From positions 1 through 46,619 of the forward strand of contig NZ_FNIZ01000029.1 of assembly GCF_900104185.1 (NCBI RefSeq): a DNA stretch of 46,619 nucleotides. The letters run 5' to 3'. A program made the translations under genes and the position numbers. The stretch is from Halobacillus aidingensis. Lineage in GTDB: Bacteria; Bacillota; Bacilli; Bacillales; Halobacillaceae. Position 1 is the first letter of the stretch. The number at the start of each line of letters is the position of its first letter. This document shows positions 15,954 through 23,935 of the stretch, piece after piece. The notes beneath the pieces are model-generated. The model searched no databases. It saw only the letters and a program-made list of their open reading frames with translations, and was not told where the DNA came from.

Positions 15954-15971
15954 TATACGTGTATGGGTATA
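15954..15971 (-). promoter_or_regulatory. Putative CstR operator upstream of yrkE
   Basis: TATACG-TGTATG-GGTATA is a 6-6-6 inverted repeat with one arm mismatch. It has the same layout as the perfect sites at 16306-16323 and 17628-17645 and lies 25 bp upstream of the yrkE start codon. Confidence 0.65.
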
Positions 15972-15988
15972 ATTCATTGTAAAAAAAT

Positions 15989-16246
15989 TTATCTGCTTTT
16001 GACAAGCAACTGAACAGCTTCGTTGATCGAAGCTTCTTTGTTTTCTTGATCGTCATCGTCCTGGATGCACTCCACAAGGTTGGAGCTTACCACAAGCCCG
16101 ATCGCACGGTCAATCGCACTTCTAGAAGCGGAAAGCTGCGTAATGACATCTTTGCAGTCTTTATTTTCTTCCATCATTTTCAAAACGCCTCGCAACTGAC
16201 CTTCTAGACGTTTGATTCTGTTTTTCATTGCGTCGTTGTATTCCAT
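15989..16246 (-). CDS. cstR: CsoR-family persulfide-sensing repressor (CstR/YrkD-like)
   Basis: 85 aa from ATG 16246, chosen because GGGAGGT sits just upstream; longer starts reach back over the operator. It is an all-helical CsoR/RcnR-family protein beginning NRIKRLEGQLRGVL. Its two cysteines are C31 and C60, the same numbers as in S. aureus CstR, and the residue four before C60 is Asn56 where copper-sensing CsoR has His. That combination marks a sulfide/persulfide sensor, in which C31 and C60' join through sulfur and DNA is released. The palindrome at 16306-16323, upstream of the gene, fits autoregulation. Confidence 0.85.
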   Translation of the reverse strand: MEYNDAMKNRIKRLEGQLRGVLKMMEENKDCKDVITQLSASRSAIDRAIGLVVSSNLVECIQDDDDQENKEASINEAVQLLVKSR

Positions 16247-16305
16247 CGAATTGACCTCCCTTGTGAAGTTTTTTCTGTCGCTGTTGAACAGTACATGACT
16301 AATCA

Positions 16306-16323
16306 TATACCCCATAAGGTATA
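16306..16323. promoter_or_regulatory. CstR operator between cstR and the DUF421 gene
   Basis: TATACC-CCATAA-GGTATA is a perfect 6-6-6 inverted repeat. It sits between the divergent cstR (start 16246) and DUF421 (start 16393) genes and resembles the C-rich/G-rich CsoR/CstR operator type. Confidence 0.75.
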
Positions 16324-16392
16324 ATGTCAACATCCCAACACGTATTTTTTTGGATAATGGATGATGCTCCGTGCAAAGCTAAGGGAGAGGTG

Positions 16393-17112
16393 ATGGGAAT
16401 GGAAGTATGGATGGACACACTGAAAGTAATGGGGAGGATTTTTACAATCTTGCCATTACTCCTGGGGGTAGGCTTATTTATGGGGAAAAGATCAATCGGA
16501 GAATTGCCGGTCTTCGATTTTTTAGTTGTGCTCGTTCTAGGTTCTGTTGTTGGAGCAGATATTGCCGATCCAAAAATTAATCATATACATACTGTAACGG
16601 CGATTATTGTTATTGCGCTTTTACAAAAGTTCATCGTATGGTTGAAGTTAAGAAACCGGAAGATCGGAAAGGTCCTGACGTTTGAGCCGACGATTGTTAT
16701 TTTTGAGGGGGAAATGGTTGAAGAGAACATCTCCCGCATCCATTATTCCCTTGATAATATTACACACATGCTGAGAGAACAGAAGGTTTTTGAGCTCGAA
16801 AGTGTTGCACTTGGCATCATCGAACCGAATGGTCAATTATCCGTTAAACTGAAAAACGCGAAGGAAGCCGTTACTCGTGAAGATATGGGGCTTCCATATA
16901 GGGGTGGGGGTTATGACATTCCCCTCATTCTGGACGGTCAGCTGCAGCCAGATCTTTTAACACGCGCAGGTCGGGACATAGAGTGGTTACGTACCAACCT
17001 GGGTACCTATGACGTCTCTGATGTCTTTTATGGTGCGCTTACCAGCCAGGGGGAATTCCACTTTTCATTAAAAGGGAGAAAAATAGATTCTTTACCGCCC
17101 ATTGAACATTGA
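16393..17112 (+). CDS. DUF421 (YetF/YdfR-type) membrane protein
   Basis: 239 aa from ATG 16393, preceded by GGGAGAGG; an ATG two codons later is an alternative. Three N-terminal membrane helices (about 9-95) with the motif MGKRSIGELPVFDFLVVLVLGS are followed by a cytoplasmic two-part domain containing HYSLDNITHMLREQKVFELESVALGIIE, typical of DUF421/DUF1657 proteins. The family includes B. subtilis spore and membrane proteins of unclear activity. Divergent from cstR and sharing its operator region, it could be under CstR control, but its promoter was not identified. Confidence 0.8.
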   Translation: MGMEVWMDTLKVMGRIFTILPLLLGVGLFMGKRSIGELPVFDFLVVLVLGSVVGADIADPKINHIHTVTAIIVIALLQKFIVWLKLRNRKIGKVLTFEPTIVIFEGEMVEENISRIHYSLDNITHMLREQKVFELESVALGIIEPNGQLSVKLKNAKEAVTREDMGLPYRGGGYDIPLILDGQLQPDLLTRAGRDIEWLRTNLGTYDVSDVFYGALTSQGEFHFSLKGRKIDSLPPIEH

Positions 17113-17174
17113 TGTTTTTTTAATAAGAAGTTAAACGATATACGTAATTGAAAAAATAACGGCCATTTAAAATT

Positions 17175-17204
17175 AAAAGAGCCGCTAAAGTTAGCAGCTC
17201 TTTT
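17175..17204. terminator. Bidirectional terminator between DUF421 and DUF302 genes
   Basis: AAAAGAGCCGCTAA (17175-17188) pairs with TTAGCAGCTCTTTT (17191-17204) with a single mismatch, giving T runs on both strands between convergent genes. Confidence 0.85.
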
Positions 17205-17210
17205 ATATGG

Positions 17211-17594
17211 TTACACGCTTTGATCCATGCAATGCTTCAAACGTTCTTCAATATCACTGGCCATCTCTTGAATATTGTCATCCTCAACCATCTGAGTAAG
17301 AGAAGTCGGATTAGGCATACCGATTTTCGTCTTATTTCCATCTTCATAGACAACCATTTTACAAGGAAGGAAATAACCAGCCATTACGTTTTCATTTAAG
17401 ACGCGCTGGGCTTCTTTAGGGTTACAGACTTCTAAGACTTTAAATTCTTTTTCAAACTCCAGTCCTTTTTCATGAAGCTTATCTTTGATGTCGAAGTTCC
17501 ATAACACGCCAAACTGCGCTTCCTTCAGATTAGCCTCAAGACTTTCGATCGCTTCATCCATCCCTTTGTCCGTTTCGACCGTATAGTGAAACAT
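17211..17594 (-). CDS. DUF302-family protein, probable CstR-regulon member
   Basis: 127 aa from ATG 17594, chosen because AAGGAGGT lies 8 bp upstream; the longer frame reaches back into the operator. DUF302 hallmarks are the N-terminal SLEANLKEAQFGVLW pattern, VCNPKEAQRVL and GYFLPCKMVVYEDG. The protein has three cysteines (in VCNP, LPCK and KHCM). DUF302 proteins often occur with sulfur-oxidation and CsoR-family genes, but their activity is not known. The perfect palindrome at 17628-17645 ties it to the persulfide regulon. Confidence 0.8.
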   Translation of the reverse strand: MFHYTVETDKGMDEAIESLEANLKEAQFGVLWNFDIKDKLHEKGLEFEKEFKVLEVCNPKEAQRVLNENVMAGYFLPCKMVVYEDGNKTKIGMPNPTSLTQMVEDDNIQEMASDIEERLKHCMDQSV

Positions 17595-17627
17595 GAAATA
17601 CCTCCTTGAAAATATGTTCTCCTTATC

Positions 17628-17645
17628 CATACCCATTAAGGTATG
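17628..17645 (-). promoter_or_regulatory. CstR operator upstream of the DUF302 gene
   Basis: CATACC-CATTAA-GGTATG is a perfect 6-6-6 inverted repeat differing from the cstR site only in the outermost base pair and spacer. It lies 34 bp upstream of the DUF302 start codon. Confidence 0.72.
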
Positions 17646-17808
17646 AAAATAATCATTTTAATGAAGGGCTTCCTATAAGGCTCTCTAGGACGAGGTGGGT
17701 TATAGTTATAAAATGTTAAAACTATGCCGACCCTCTGGTTTCCTTTTGAATTGTGTATGGAAGTTCCTTATATTAAAATAGGTACATTAGAGAGAGGACG
17801 TGAATCAC

Positions 17809-18549
17809 ATGACAAAAGACATCAAATTGATTGCTTTGGACTTAGATGGCACCACCGTCAATCATGAAGGCGAAGTTTCCGAGGCCAATGCAGCAGCTAT
17901 AAAAAAAGCTAAAGAAAAAGGCATCCATGTTGTATTAAGTACAGGAAGATCTTTATCCAGATGCCGGAACATCGCTGAAGACCTCGGCCGCTCTTCCTAT
18001 ATTGTGACGATTAATGGTGGAGAGATTTATGATCATGATTTTAACCTCGTTGAACAAAATCGGCTCGAACATAAACATGTGGAGCGTCTATGGGAATTGA
18101 AAAAAGAGCACGGCCTCTATTTTTGGTCTTCAACCGTGCAAGGGTTGTACAACAGCCAAAGCCCATTCGATCAGGAGATTGTAGACTACGATTGGTTGAA
18201 ATTCGGTTTTGATATACAAGATGACGAAGTAAGACAAGTCATCCTCGACGAAGTCAATGCGAATCAGGACCTGGAAGTAACCAACTCCAGTCCGACAAAC
18301 ATTGAAATTAATCCTGTAGGTGTAAATAAAGCAGCAGCCCTATTGAAAGTTTGCCAGTGGCTTGATTTAGAAATGGATCAGGTGATGGCGGTTGGCGACA
18401 GTATGAACGATATCGCGATGATTCGCGAAGCAGGTTTCGGTGTCGCGATGGGCAATGCCCAGGAGCCGGTAAAGAAAGAAGCAGACTTTGTAACAGCCTC
18501 CAACAAAGAAGACGGCGTCGCCTTTGCCATTGAAAAAGTCATAGACTAA
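17809..18549 (+). CDS. Cof-type HAD-IIB family hydrolase
   Basis: 246 aa from ATG 17809, 11 bp after AGAGAGG; the GTG at 17800 is too close to that site. Motif I is ALDLDGTTV, motif II is LSTGR, and motif IV is VGDSMNDIAMI near the C-terminus, with a conserved Lys in NKAAALLK. The C2-type cap lies between. Such enzymes dephosphorylate sugar phosphates, FMN or pyridoxal phosphate; the substrate cannot be named from sequence. The gene is alone, with a strong terminator. Confidence 0.85.
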   Translation: MTKDIKLIALDLDGTTVNHEGEVSEANAAAIKKAKEKGIHVVLSTGRSLSRCRNIAEDLGRSSYIVTINGGEIYDHDFNLVEQNRLEHKHVERLWELKKEHGLYFWSSTVQGLYNSQSPFDQEIVDYDWLKFGFDIQDDEVRQVILDEVNANQDLEVTNSSPTNIEINPVGVNKAAALLKVCQWLDLEMDQVMAVGDSMNDIAMIREAGFGVAMGNAQEPVKKEADFVTASNKEDGVAFAIEKVID

Positions 18550-18553
18550 AACC

Positions 18554-18585
18554 AAAGAACCAGCCAGCGAGGCTGGTTCTTTTTG
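18554..18585 (+). terminator. Terminator of the HAD hydrolase gene
   Basis: AAAGAACCAGCC (18554-18565) and GGCTGGTTCTTT (18571-18582) are perfect 12-bp arms with a T run. Confidence 0.93.
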
Positions 18586-18613
18586 TCCGGATTATTACTC
18601 GCTTACCGTAAAT

Positions 18614-18736
18614 ACTGATAAAATCAAGAAAGTCACTGATAAAAGTGCGAAAGTCACCGATAATAACCTGGAAGCCGCAGATAAAAATCCGAAACCTACC
18701 GATAAGAGTTTAAAACCCACCGATAAAAGTTTTTAA
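18614..18736 (+). repeat. 21-bp tandem repeat, about 5.9 units
   Basis: Units begin at 18614, 18635, 18656, 18677, 18698 and 18719 (the last partial) and share ACYGATAAnAnY followed by a GAAA-rich half. The 21-bp period keeps a reading frame, which would read TDKxxKV/P repeats ending in a stop at 18734. However, no ATG, GTG or TTG start with a ribosome site precedes it in that frame. It is therefore best treated as a non-coding repeat or gene fossil within the 486-bp gap before the acyl-CoA dehydrogenase. Confidence 0.75.
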
Positions 18737-18781
18737 ATGCTTTATAGGGAGCAGAATATATTTTTGTGAAAAACAGTGATT

Positions 18782-18880
18782 GCGAGTGGCTTTCCAACCA
18801 TCTTGACTATCAATATAGCGAAACGATCCCCGGTGAACTCGAAATCCAGTCTTAAAAAATTCCGCCATTTCATTTATTAT
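18782..18880. repeat. Degraded arm of the dispersed composite repeat
   Basis: Side by side with 91-193, this stretch lines up nearly base for base in overall plan: GCGAGTGGCTTTCCAACCA against GCGAGTTGCTTCCCAGCCA, then AACGATCCCC, CTCGAAATC, and an end resembling TTTATTA. It is much more diverged than the other copies, suggesting an old insertion. The rest of this gap (18885-19020) shows nothing recognisable. Confidence 0.6.
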
Positions 18881-19035
18881 CCACTTTTCGTGCCGTGATG
18901 GTTAGTGACAGTAATAGAGTGTGTCGAAATCCTTCTAAATACATAAAAATGTAAGCGTTTTCTGGTTGTGGCAGGAAAGAGAGGAATAAAGAGAGAATTA
19001 CATCCAATAGCGAAGAATGTTCAGGGAGGAAGATT

Positions 19036-20184
19036 ATGAAGGCATCATACATAACAGAAGAACATGAAATACTCCGTCAATCTTTACGGAAGTTTTTAGA
19101 AAAAGAAGCTTACCCCTATTATGACGAATGGGAGAAGGCAGGGGAAGTACCCCGTGCGTTTTGGAGAAAGCTTGGAGAGCAGGGATACCTTTGTCCTTGG
19201 CTTGACGAGAAATATGGTGGTTTTGGAGCAAATTTTGGATATTCCGTTGTCATTAATGAAGAGATGGAAAAAGTGGGGACAGGCCTGATTGGAGTCGGAT
19301 TGCACAACGATATTGTCGTCCCTTATTTGCATGCTTATGGGACAGAAGAACAGAAACAAAAGTGGCTTCCGAAATGTACGACGGGAGAATGTATTACAGC
19401 GATCGCGATGACCGAACCGGGAGCAGGATCGGACCTTGCATCTATACGTACGACAGCGGTAGAAAATGAAAAAGGATTCACACTGAATGGTGAAAAAACA
19501 TTCATCACGAATGGAATTCACGCGGATTTGGTTGTCGTTGTGTGTAAAACGGACCCTCATGCATCTCCAGCGTATAAGGGGATCAGTCTGATGATTGTTG
19601 AGAGGGACACGCCTGGTTTTTCCCGCGGGAAGAAGCTCGATAAAGTCGGCCTGAACAGCCAGGACACTTCAGAGTTGATCTTTGAGGATGCAGCTGTCTC
19701 TAAGGACAACCTTCTTGGTAAAAAAGGTGAAGGTTTCTATTATTTGATGAACCAGCTGCAACAGGAACGCCTGATTGTAGGCATAGGTGCTATTGCAGCA
19801 TGTGAACGGATGCTTGAGTTGACGGTTGAATACGTGAAGGAGCGCAAAGCTTTTGGGAAGTCGATAGCCTCTTTTCAAAATACTCAATTCAAACTCGCTG
19901 AACTACAAACGGAAATTGAAATCGGGAGAACATTCCTGGACCATACGATTGAGGCGCATATGAACGGGGAGGACGTTGTCAAAGAGGTGTCGATGTCCAA
20001 GTGGTGGACCACCGACCTGGTTAAAAAGGTAGCGATGGAATGTATGCACCTTCACGGTGGTTATGGATATATGGAAGAGTATGAAATTGCGAGAAGGTTC
20101 CGTGATGCACCGGTCACTGCGATTTATGCAGGATCCAATGAAATTATGAAAACGATTATCGCCAAAAAGATGGGTTTAGTATAG
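19036..20184 (+). CDS. Acyl-CoA dehydrogenase, long-chain type
   Basis: 382 aa flavoenzyme for the first step of beta-oxidation. FAD/substrate motifs are ITAIAMTEPGAGSDLASI and GEKTFITNG in the middle domain, and the C-terminal helical domain has RKAFGKSIASFQ and CMHLHGGYGYMEEYEIARRFRD. The usual catalytic Glu of the IYEGT motif is Ala here (IYAGSNEIMK). Instead E257 in AACERMLELTVEYVKERKAF matches the alternative base position of long-chain acyl-CoA dehydrogenases. AGGGAGG precedes the ATG. It heads an operon with a thiolase 11 bp downstream. The intended chain length is inferred from the base position only. Confidence 0.9.
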   Translation: MKASYITEEHEILRQSLRKFLEKEAYPYYDEWEKAGEVPRAFWRKLGEQGYLCPWLDEKYGGFGANFGYSVVINEEMEKVGTGLIGVGLHNDIVVPYLHAYGTEEQKQKWLPKCTTGECITAIAMTEPGAGSDLASIRTTAVENEKGFTLNGEKTFITNGIHADLVVVVCKTDPHASPAYKGISLMIVERDTPGFSRGKKLDKVGLNSQDTSELIFEDAAVSKDNLLGKKGEGFYYLMNQLQQERLIVGIGAIAACERMLELTVEYVKERKAFGKSIASFQNTQFKLAELQTEIEIGRTFLDHTIEAHMNGEDVVKEVSMSKWWTTDLVKKVAMECMHLHGGYGYMEEYEIARRFRDAPVTAIYAGSNEIMKTIIAKKMGLV

Positions 20185-20195
20185 GAGGAAAAGAT

Positions 20196-21338
20196 ATGAA
20201 TGAAGTTGTCATCGTCGAAGCAGTAAGAACCCCTGTGGGTAAAAGGAATGGAGGGCTCAGCGAGATCAGGCCGGATATCCTTTTGGCAGATGTACTTAAA
20301 GAACTGGTCGAACGGGCTTCTCTTGATCCTATCGAGGTGGAAGACGTTATTGCCGGCTGTGTGAGTCAGGTCGGGGAGCAGGCAGGCGATATCGCTAGAA
20401 TTGCTGCTCTGACTGCTGGTTTTCCTATGGAGGTACCTGGAGTAACGCTCGATCGGCAATGCGGTTCGAGTCAACAGGCGATCCATTTCGCTTCTCAAGC
20501 GATTGCTTGTGGGGACATGGATGTTGTCATAGCGGGTGGTGTGGAAAGTATGTCACGAGTGCCGATGTTTTCAAATATGCAGGGGACATCTTTTAATGAA
20601 CGATTGACGTCAAAATACGAAATGATCAATCAAGGCCATTCGGCAGAAAGGATCGCCGACCAATGGCAATTAAGTAAGGAAGAGCTTGATGCTTATGCAG
20701 CTGAAAGTCATAGAAGGGCGCTGATGGCGATTGATGAAGGTCGGTTTGAAAAAGAAATCATGCCTGTGAACGCTAGTGATTCCAACGTAATTAAAATAGA
20801 TGAAGGCCCCAGAGCAGGCACATCTGTTGAGACCCTTGCCACACTGAAAACAGTTTTCCAGGAAAACGGCAAAATTACAGCCGGAAATGCGAGTCAAATC
20901 AGTGATGGAGCTGCAGTCGTCCTTTTAATGTCACGTAAAAAAGCGGAGGAACTGGGGTTGAAGCCACGCTTTCGGATTGTCTCCAGAGCTGTCGTCGGTT
21001 CCGACCCGACATTGATGCTGACAGGTCCGGTTCCTGCAACACATAAAGCCTTACAAAAAGCTGGACTGAGTCTTGAAGATATCGATCTTTTTGAAGTGAA
21101 TGAAGCTTTTGCTCCTGTGCCTTTGTTTTGGATGAAAGAGACTGGTGTTCCACATGAAAAACTGAATGTAAATGGAGGAGCCATTGCGCTTGGTCACCCG
21201 TTAGGTGCTACCGGAGCAAAGCTTATGACAACTCTCATGCATGAATTAGAAAGGACAGAAGGAAAGTACGGACTGCTTGCCATCTGTGAAGGACACGGAA
21301 TGGCGAACGGCACGGTCATTGAAAGGCTGGAGGGATAG
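20196..21338 (+). CDS. Thiolase (acetyl-CoA acyltransferase)
   Basis: 380 aa thiolase that cleaves 3-ketoacyl-CoA in the last step of beta-oxidation. The acyl-accepting C89 lies in LDRQCGSSQQAI, the His in NGGAIALGHPLGATGA, and the C-terminal Cys in AICEGHGMANG. The last motif is normally CxGGG or CEGGG; here the second Gly is His, an unusual change beside the active site. AGGAGG precedes the ATG. The stop codon is followed directly by the SDR start at 21340, so the genes are co-translated. Confidence 0.9.
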   Translation: MNEVVIVEAVRTPVGKRNGGLSEIRPDILLADVLKELVERASLDPIEVEDVIAGCVSQVGEQAGDIARIAALTAGFPMEVPGVTLDRQCGSSQQAIHFASQAIACGDMDVVIAGGVESMSRVPMFSNMQGTSFNERLTSKYEMINQGHSAERIADQWQLSKEELDAYAAESHRRALMAIDEGRFEKEIMPVNASDSNVIKIDEGPRAGTSVETLATLKTVFQENGKITAGNASQISDGAAVVLLMSRKKAEELGLKPRFRIVSRAVVGSDPTLMLTGPVPATHKALQKAGLSLEDIDLFEVNEAFAPVPLFWMKETGVPHEKLNVNGGAIALGHPLGATGAKLMTTLMHELERTEGKYGLLAICEGHGMANGTVIERLEG

Positions 21339-21339
21339 C

Positions 21340-22107
21340 ATGGATGTTAAAGGTGTGGTAGCGGCCGTGACAGGTGGGGCTTCAGGCCTTGGAGAAGCGA
21401 CGGTAAGGAAGATTGTAAGAAATGGCGGCAGAGTGGTGATTGTAGACCAAAACGAAGAAAAGGGCGCAGCGCTTGCAGAAGAATTGGGCTCTTCTGCGCT
21501 GTTTGTCAAAACGGATGTCACTTCAGCTGATGAAATTGAGCGCATGCTCCAAACGACTGTCGAAACCTTTGGGCAGGTAAACACGGTCATCAACTGTGCC
21601 GGCATCGTAACTGGTGAAAAAGTGGTCGGACGAAATGGTCCTCATCGCCTGGAGTCTTTTTCTAAGATCATTGAAGTGAACCTAATTGGGACGTTTAATG
21701 TCATCCGTTTGGCAGCTGAAAAGATGCAGGAAAATGAGCCGAATGAATATGGGGAGCGGGGAATCATCATTAACACAGCTTCAATCGCTGCCTATGAAGG
21801 GCAAATCGGTCAAGCGGCTTACAGTGCGTCCAAAGGTGGCGTAGCCGCGATGACGATGCCGATTTCAAGGGAACTCGCCCGTCACGGCATCCGTGTAATG
21901 GCTATTGCGCCAGGTTTATTTGAAACCCCGATGTTTGAACAGCTCCCTGAAGAAGCACGGGATGCTCTTGGGAAAGCGACACCATTTCCTTCAAGGCTGG
22001 GAAAGCCTTATGAGTATGCGAAGTTAGCTCTAAGCATTTTAGATAACCCAATGCTTAATGGGGAGGTGATCCGTCTAGACGGAGCGATTCGATTACAACC
22101 CAAGTAA
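21340..22107 (+). CDS. SDR-family 3-hydroxyacyl-CoA dehydrogenase-like protein
   Basis: 255 aa from ATG 21340, one base after the thiolase stop and preceded by GGAGGG within the thiolase end. It is a classical short-chain dehydrogenase with cofactor loop TGGASGLGEA near residue 12 and an acidic VDQNE after the second strand, which suggests NAD. NCAG and the catalytic YSASKGG follow. It is most like type II 3-hydroxyacyl-CoA dehydrogenases (HSD17B10 type), including the NEYGERGIIINTASIAAYEGQIGQ region. Placed between thiolase and CoA ligase genes, it should supply the 3-hydroxyacyl-CoA oxidation step. Confidence 0.88.
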   Translation: MDVKGVVAAVTGGASGLGEATVRKIVRNGGRVVIVDQNEEKGAALAEELGSSALFVKTDVTSADEIERMLQTTVETFGQVNTVINCAGIVTGEKVVGRNGPHRLESFSKIIEVNLIGTFNVIRLAAEKMQENEPNEYGERGIIINTASIAAYEGQIGQAAYSASKGGVAAMTMPISRELARHGIRVMAIAPGLFETPMFEQLPEEARDALGKATPFPSRLGKPYEYAKLALSILDNPMLNGEVIRLDGAIRLQPK

Positions 22108-22286
22108 ATGTTGTCACTACGGTGTACCTCATTACTTAGAAGGTAAGGAAAAAAGAAAGTGCGCCTTATTCTTTACATTGAAAAACTGTCTGAAGCACTC
22201 CCGGTATTTGATCGTTGTAAGCTCTTGGTGGATCGAGCAAGTTGGCTATTGGGATTTTATAAAAAACCAAAAGGAGTCGATGAGAA

Positions 22287-23843
22287 ATGGGACCAACACT
22301 TAGGAGTATGTTTGAGCAGACGGTAGCGAAGTATGCTGATAAAGAAGGATTGGTTGATCTACGGCTTGGTACACGCTGGACATACGGAGAATGGGACCAG
22401 GAAGTGAACCGCACGGCAAATGCGCTCAAGGCCTCAGGGGTGGAAAAAGGGGATAAAGTATCGACGGTCCTTTTTAACACAGCTGAATATGCGACAGTGC
22501 TGTTCGCTTGCATGAAGATTGGGGCGGTATTCAATCCGGTAAACTTCCGTCTCATGGAAAAAGAAATCGAGTTCATTTTGAAAGATGCTGATCCAAAGGT
22601 GGTCGTGTTTGAAAAAGCGACAGCTGCTCAAATCGCTCCGGTAGCGAAAGAGATGACAAGTATTGAGTTTTGGTCCATCGACGAAGAAAATCTGCCTTAT
22701 GCGATGAACTATTATGAACGAATCGATGGAGTAACGACCGAACGACCAGTGTGTGAACTGGACGAGAATGATCCTTATGCCATCATGTACACTTCCGGAA
22801 CAACCGGGCTTCCAAAAGGGGTTATCCATACGCATAGAGATATGGTCGATCAAGCCCTCATCATGACTGCTTGTTTAAGACTGACGGAAGAGGACCGTGG
22901 ACTGACTGTTGCCCCGATTTTCCATTGTGCCGAGCTTCATTGTGCGTTCTTCCCAAGAGTAATGATTGGAGCGACAAACGTTCTGCTGCACCACTTCGAT
23001 GCACCTGATGTGATTGAAACGGTCAGGGAGGAGCAGATTACATCCTTCTTTGCAGCTCCGACGATGTGGAACATGATGCTGCAAGAGGAATTCACCAAAG
23101 AGGATTTCCAGACGTTGAGACAAGGTCTCTATGGAGGAGCACCAATGGCCCCTGCTTTGACGATGAAGCTGCATGAATCCTTAGGTGTGCAGCTCTTACA
23201 GGCATACGGGATGACGGAGATGGGACCCGCAATTACCGCACTTACAGAGGAAGAACAAGTCACGAAAGCAGGATCGGCAGGAAGAGCACTGTTGAACCAT
23301 GAAGTACGAGTGGTGAGGACGAATGAGCACGGACCCGCAGAGCCTGAGGAGATTTGTAAACCGCACGAACTCGGGGAAATTATTGTACGAGGGCCCAGCA
23401 TGATGAAGGGGTATTACAACAGGCCGGAAGCAACAGAAGAAGCCATGTACAAAGGTTGGTATCATACAGGTGATATCGGATCGTTCGACGAAGATGGATA
23501 CCTCTGGGTCAGTGATCGTGTGAAAGACATGATCATATCCGGCGGTGAAAATATCTATTCAAGGGAAGTAGAAGATGCCTTGTTTGATCATCCGGCAGTC
23601 ATGGATGCAGCCGTCGTTGGTGAACCGGATGACCTGTGGGGAGAGAGAGTGGTCGCCTACATTGTGAAAAAGGATAGTGGCGTCACTGAACAAGAACTGG
23701 ATGAGTTCTGTACTTCAGGGAATAGGCTTGCCCGATACAAACGGCCAAGACGTTATGAATTTGTAAATGAACTTCCGCGCAACGCGAGTGGGAAGTTGCA
23801 AAAGTTCAAACTGCGGGAACGAAGTAAAACATTATCAGAATAA
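22287..23843 (+). CDS. Fatty-acyl-CoA synthetase (AMP-binding)
   Basis: 518 aa ANL-superfamily ligase that activates fatty or aryl acids to CoA thioesters using ATP. The P-loop YTSGTTGLPKGVIHTH, AYGMTEMGP, YHTGDIG, and hinge SDRVKDMIISGGENIYSREVE with the late catalytic Lys in NASGKLQK are all present. It lies 179 bp after the SDR gene, so it may have its own promoter, though it belongs functionally with the beta-oxidation genes. AAAGGAG precedes the start. Substrate chain length is not deducible by eye. Confidence 0.9.
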   Translation: MGPTLRSMFEQTVAKYADKEGLVDLRLGTRWTYGEWDQEVNRTANALKASGVEKGDKVSTVLFNTAEYATVLFACMKIGAVFNPVNFRLMEKEIEFILKDADPKVVVFEKATAAQIAPVAKEMTSIEFWSIDEENLPYAMNYYERIDGVTTERPVCELDENDPYAIMYTSGTTGLPKGVIHTHRDMVDQALIMTACLRLTEEDRGLTVAPIFHCAELHCAFFPRVMIGATNVLLHHFDAPDVIETVREEQITSFFAAPTMWNMMLQEEFTKEDFQTLRQGLYGGAPMAPALTMKLHESLGVQLLQAYGMTEMGPAITALTEEEQVTKAGSAGRALLNHEVRVVRTNEHGPAEPEEICKPHELGEIIVRGPSMMKGYYNRPEATEEAMYKGWYHTGDIGSFDEDGYLWVSDRVKDMIISGGENIYSREVEDALFDHPAVMDAAVVGEPDDLWGERVVAYIVKKDSGVTEQELDEFCTSGNRLARYKRPRRYEFVNELPRNASGKLQKFKLRERSKTLSE

Positions 23844-23848
23844 GATAT

Positions 23849-23883
23849 AAAAGGCTGCCGGTGACGACCGGCAGCCTTTTATT
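23849..23883 (+). terminator. Terminator of the beta-oxidation operon
   Basis: AAAAGGCTGCCGGT (23849-23862) and ACCGGCAGCCTTTT (23867-23880) are perfect 14-bp arms with T runs on both sides, between convergent genes. Confidence 0.93.
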
Positions 23884-23935
23884 TAGTGCTTTTTTAGATA
23901 AATGGTGGGTCATTTCCCGGGCAATATTCGACAAG

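Noticed and set aside
18614-18736. CRISPR array from regularly spaced repeats
   Set aside because: The 21-bp units are back to back with no unique spacers, and no cas genes are in the window.
18772-18858. Small frame from GTG in the decayed repeat before the acyl-CoA dehydrogenase
   Set aside because: It has no ribosome site and overlaps sequence that aligns with the non-coding dispersed repeat.
22108-22286. Hidden gene between the SDR and the acyl-CoA synthetase
   Set aside because: No frame with a start and ribosome site covers the gap; it probably holds leader or promoter sequence only.
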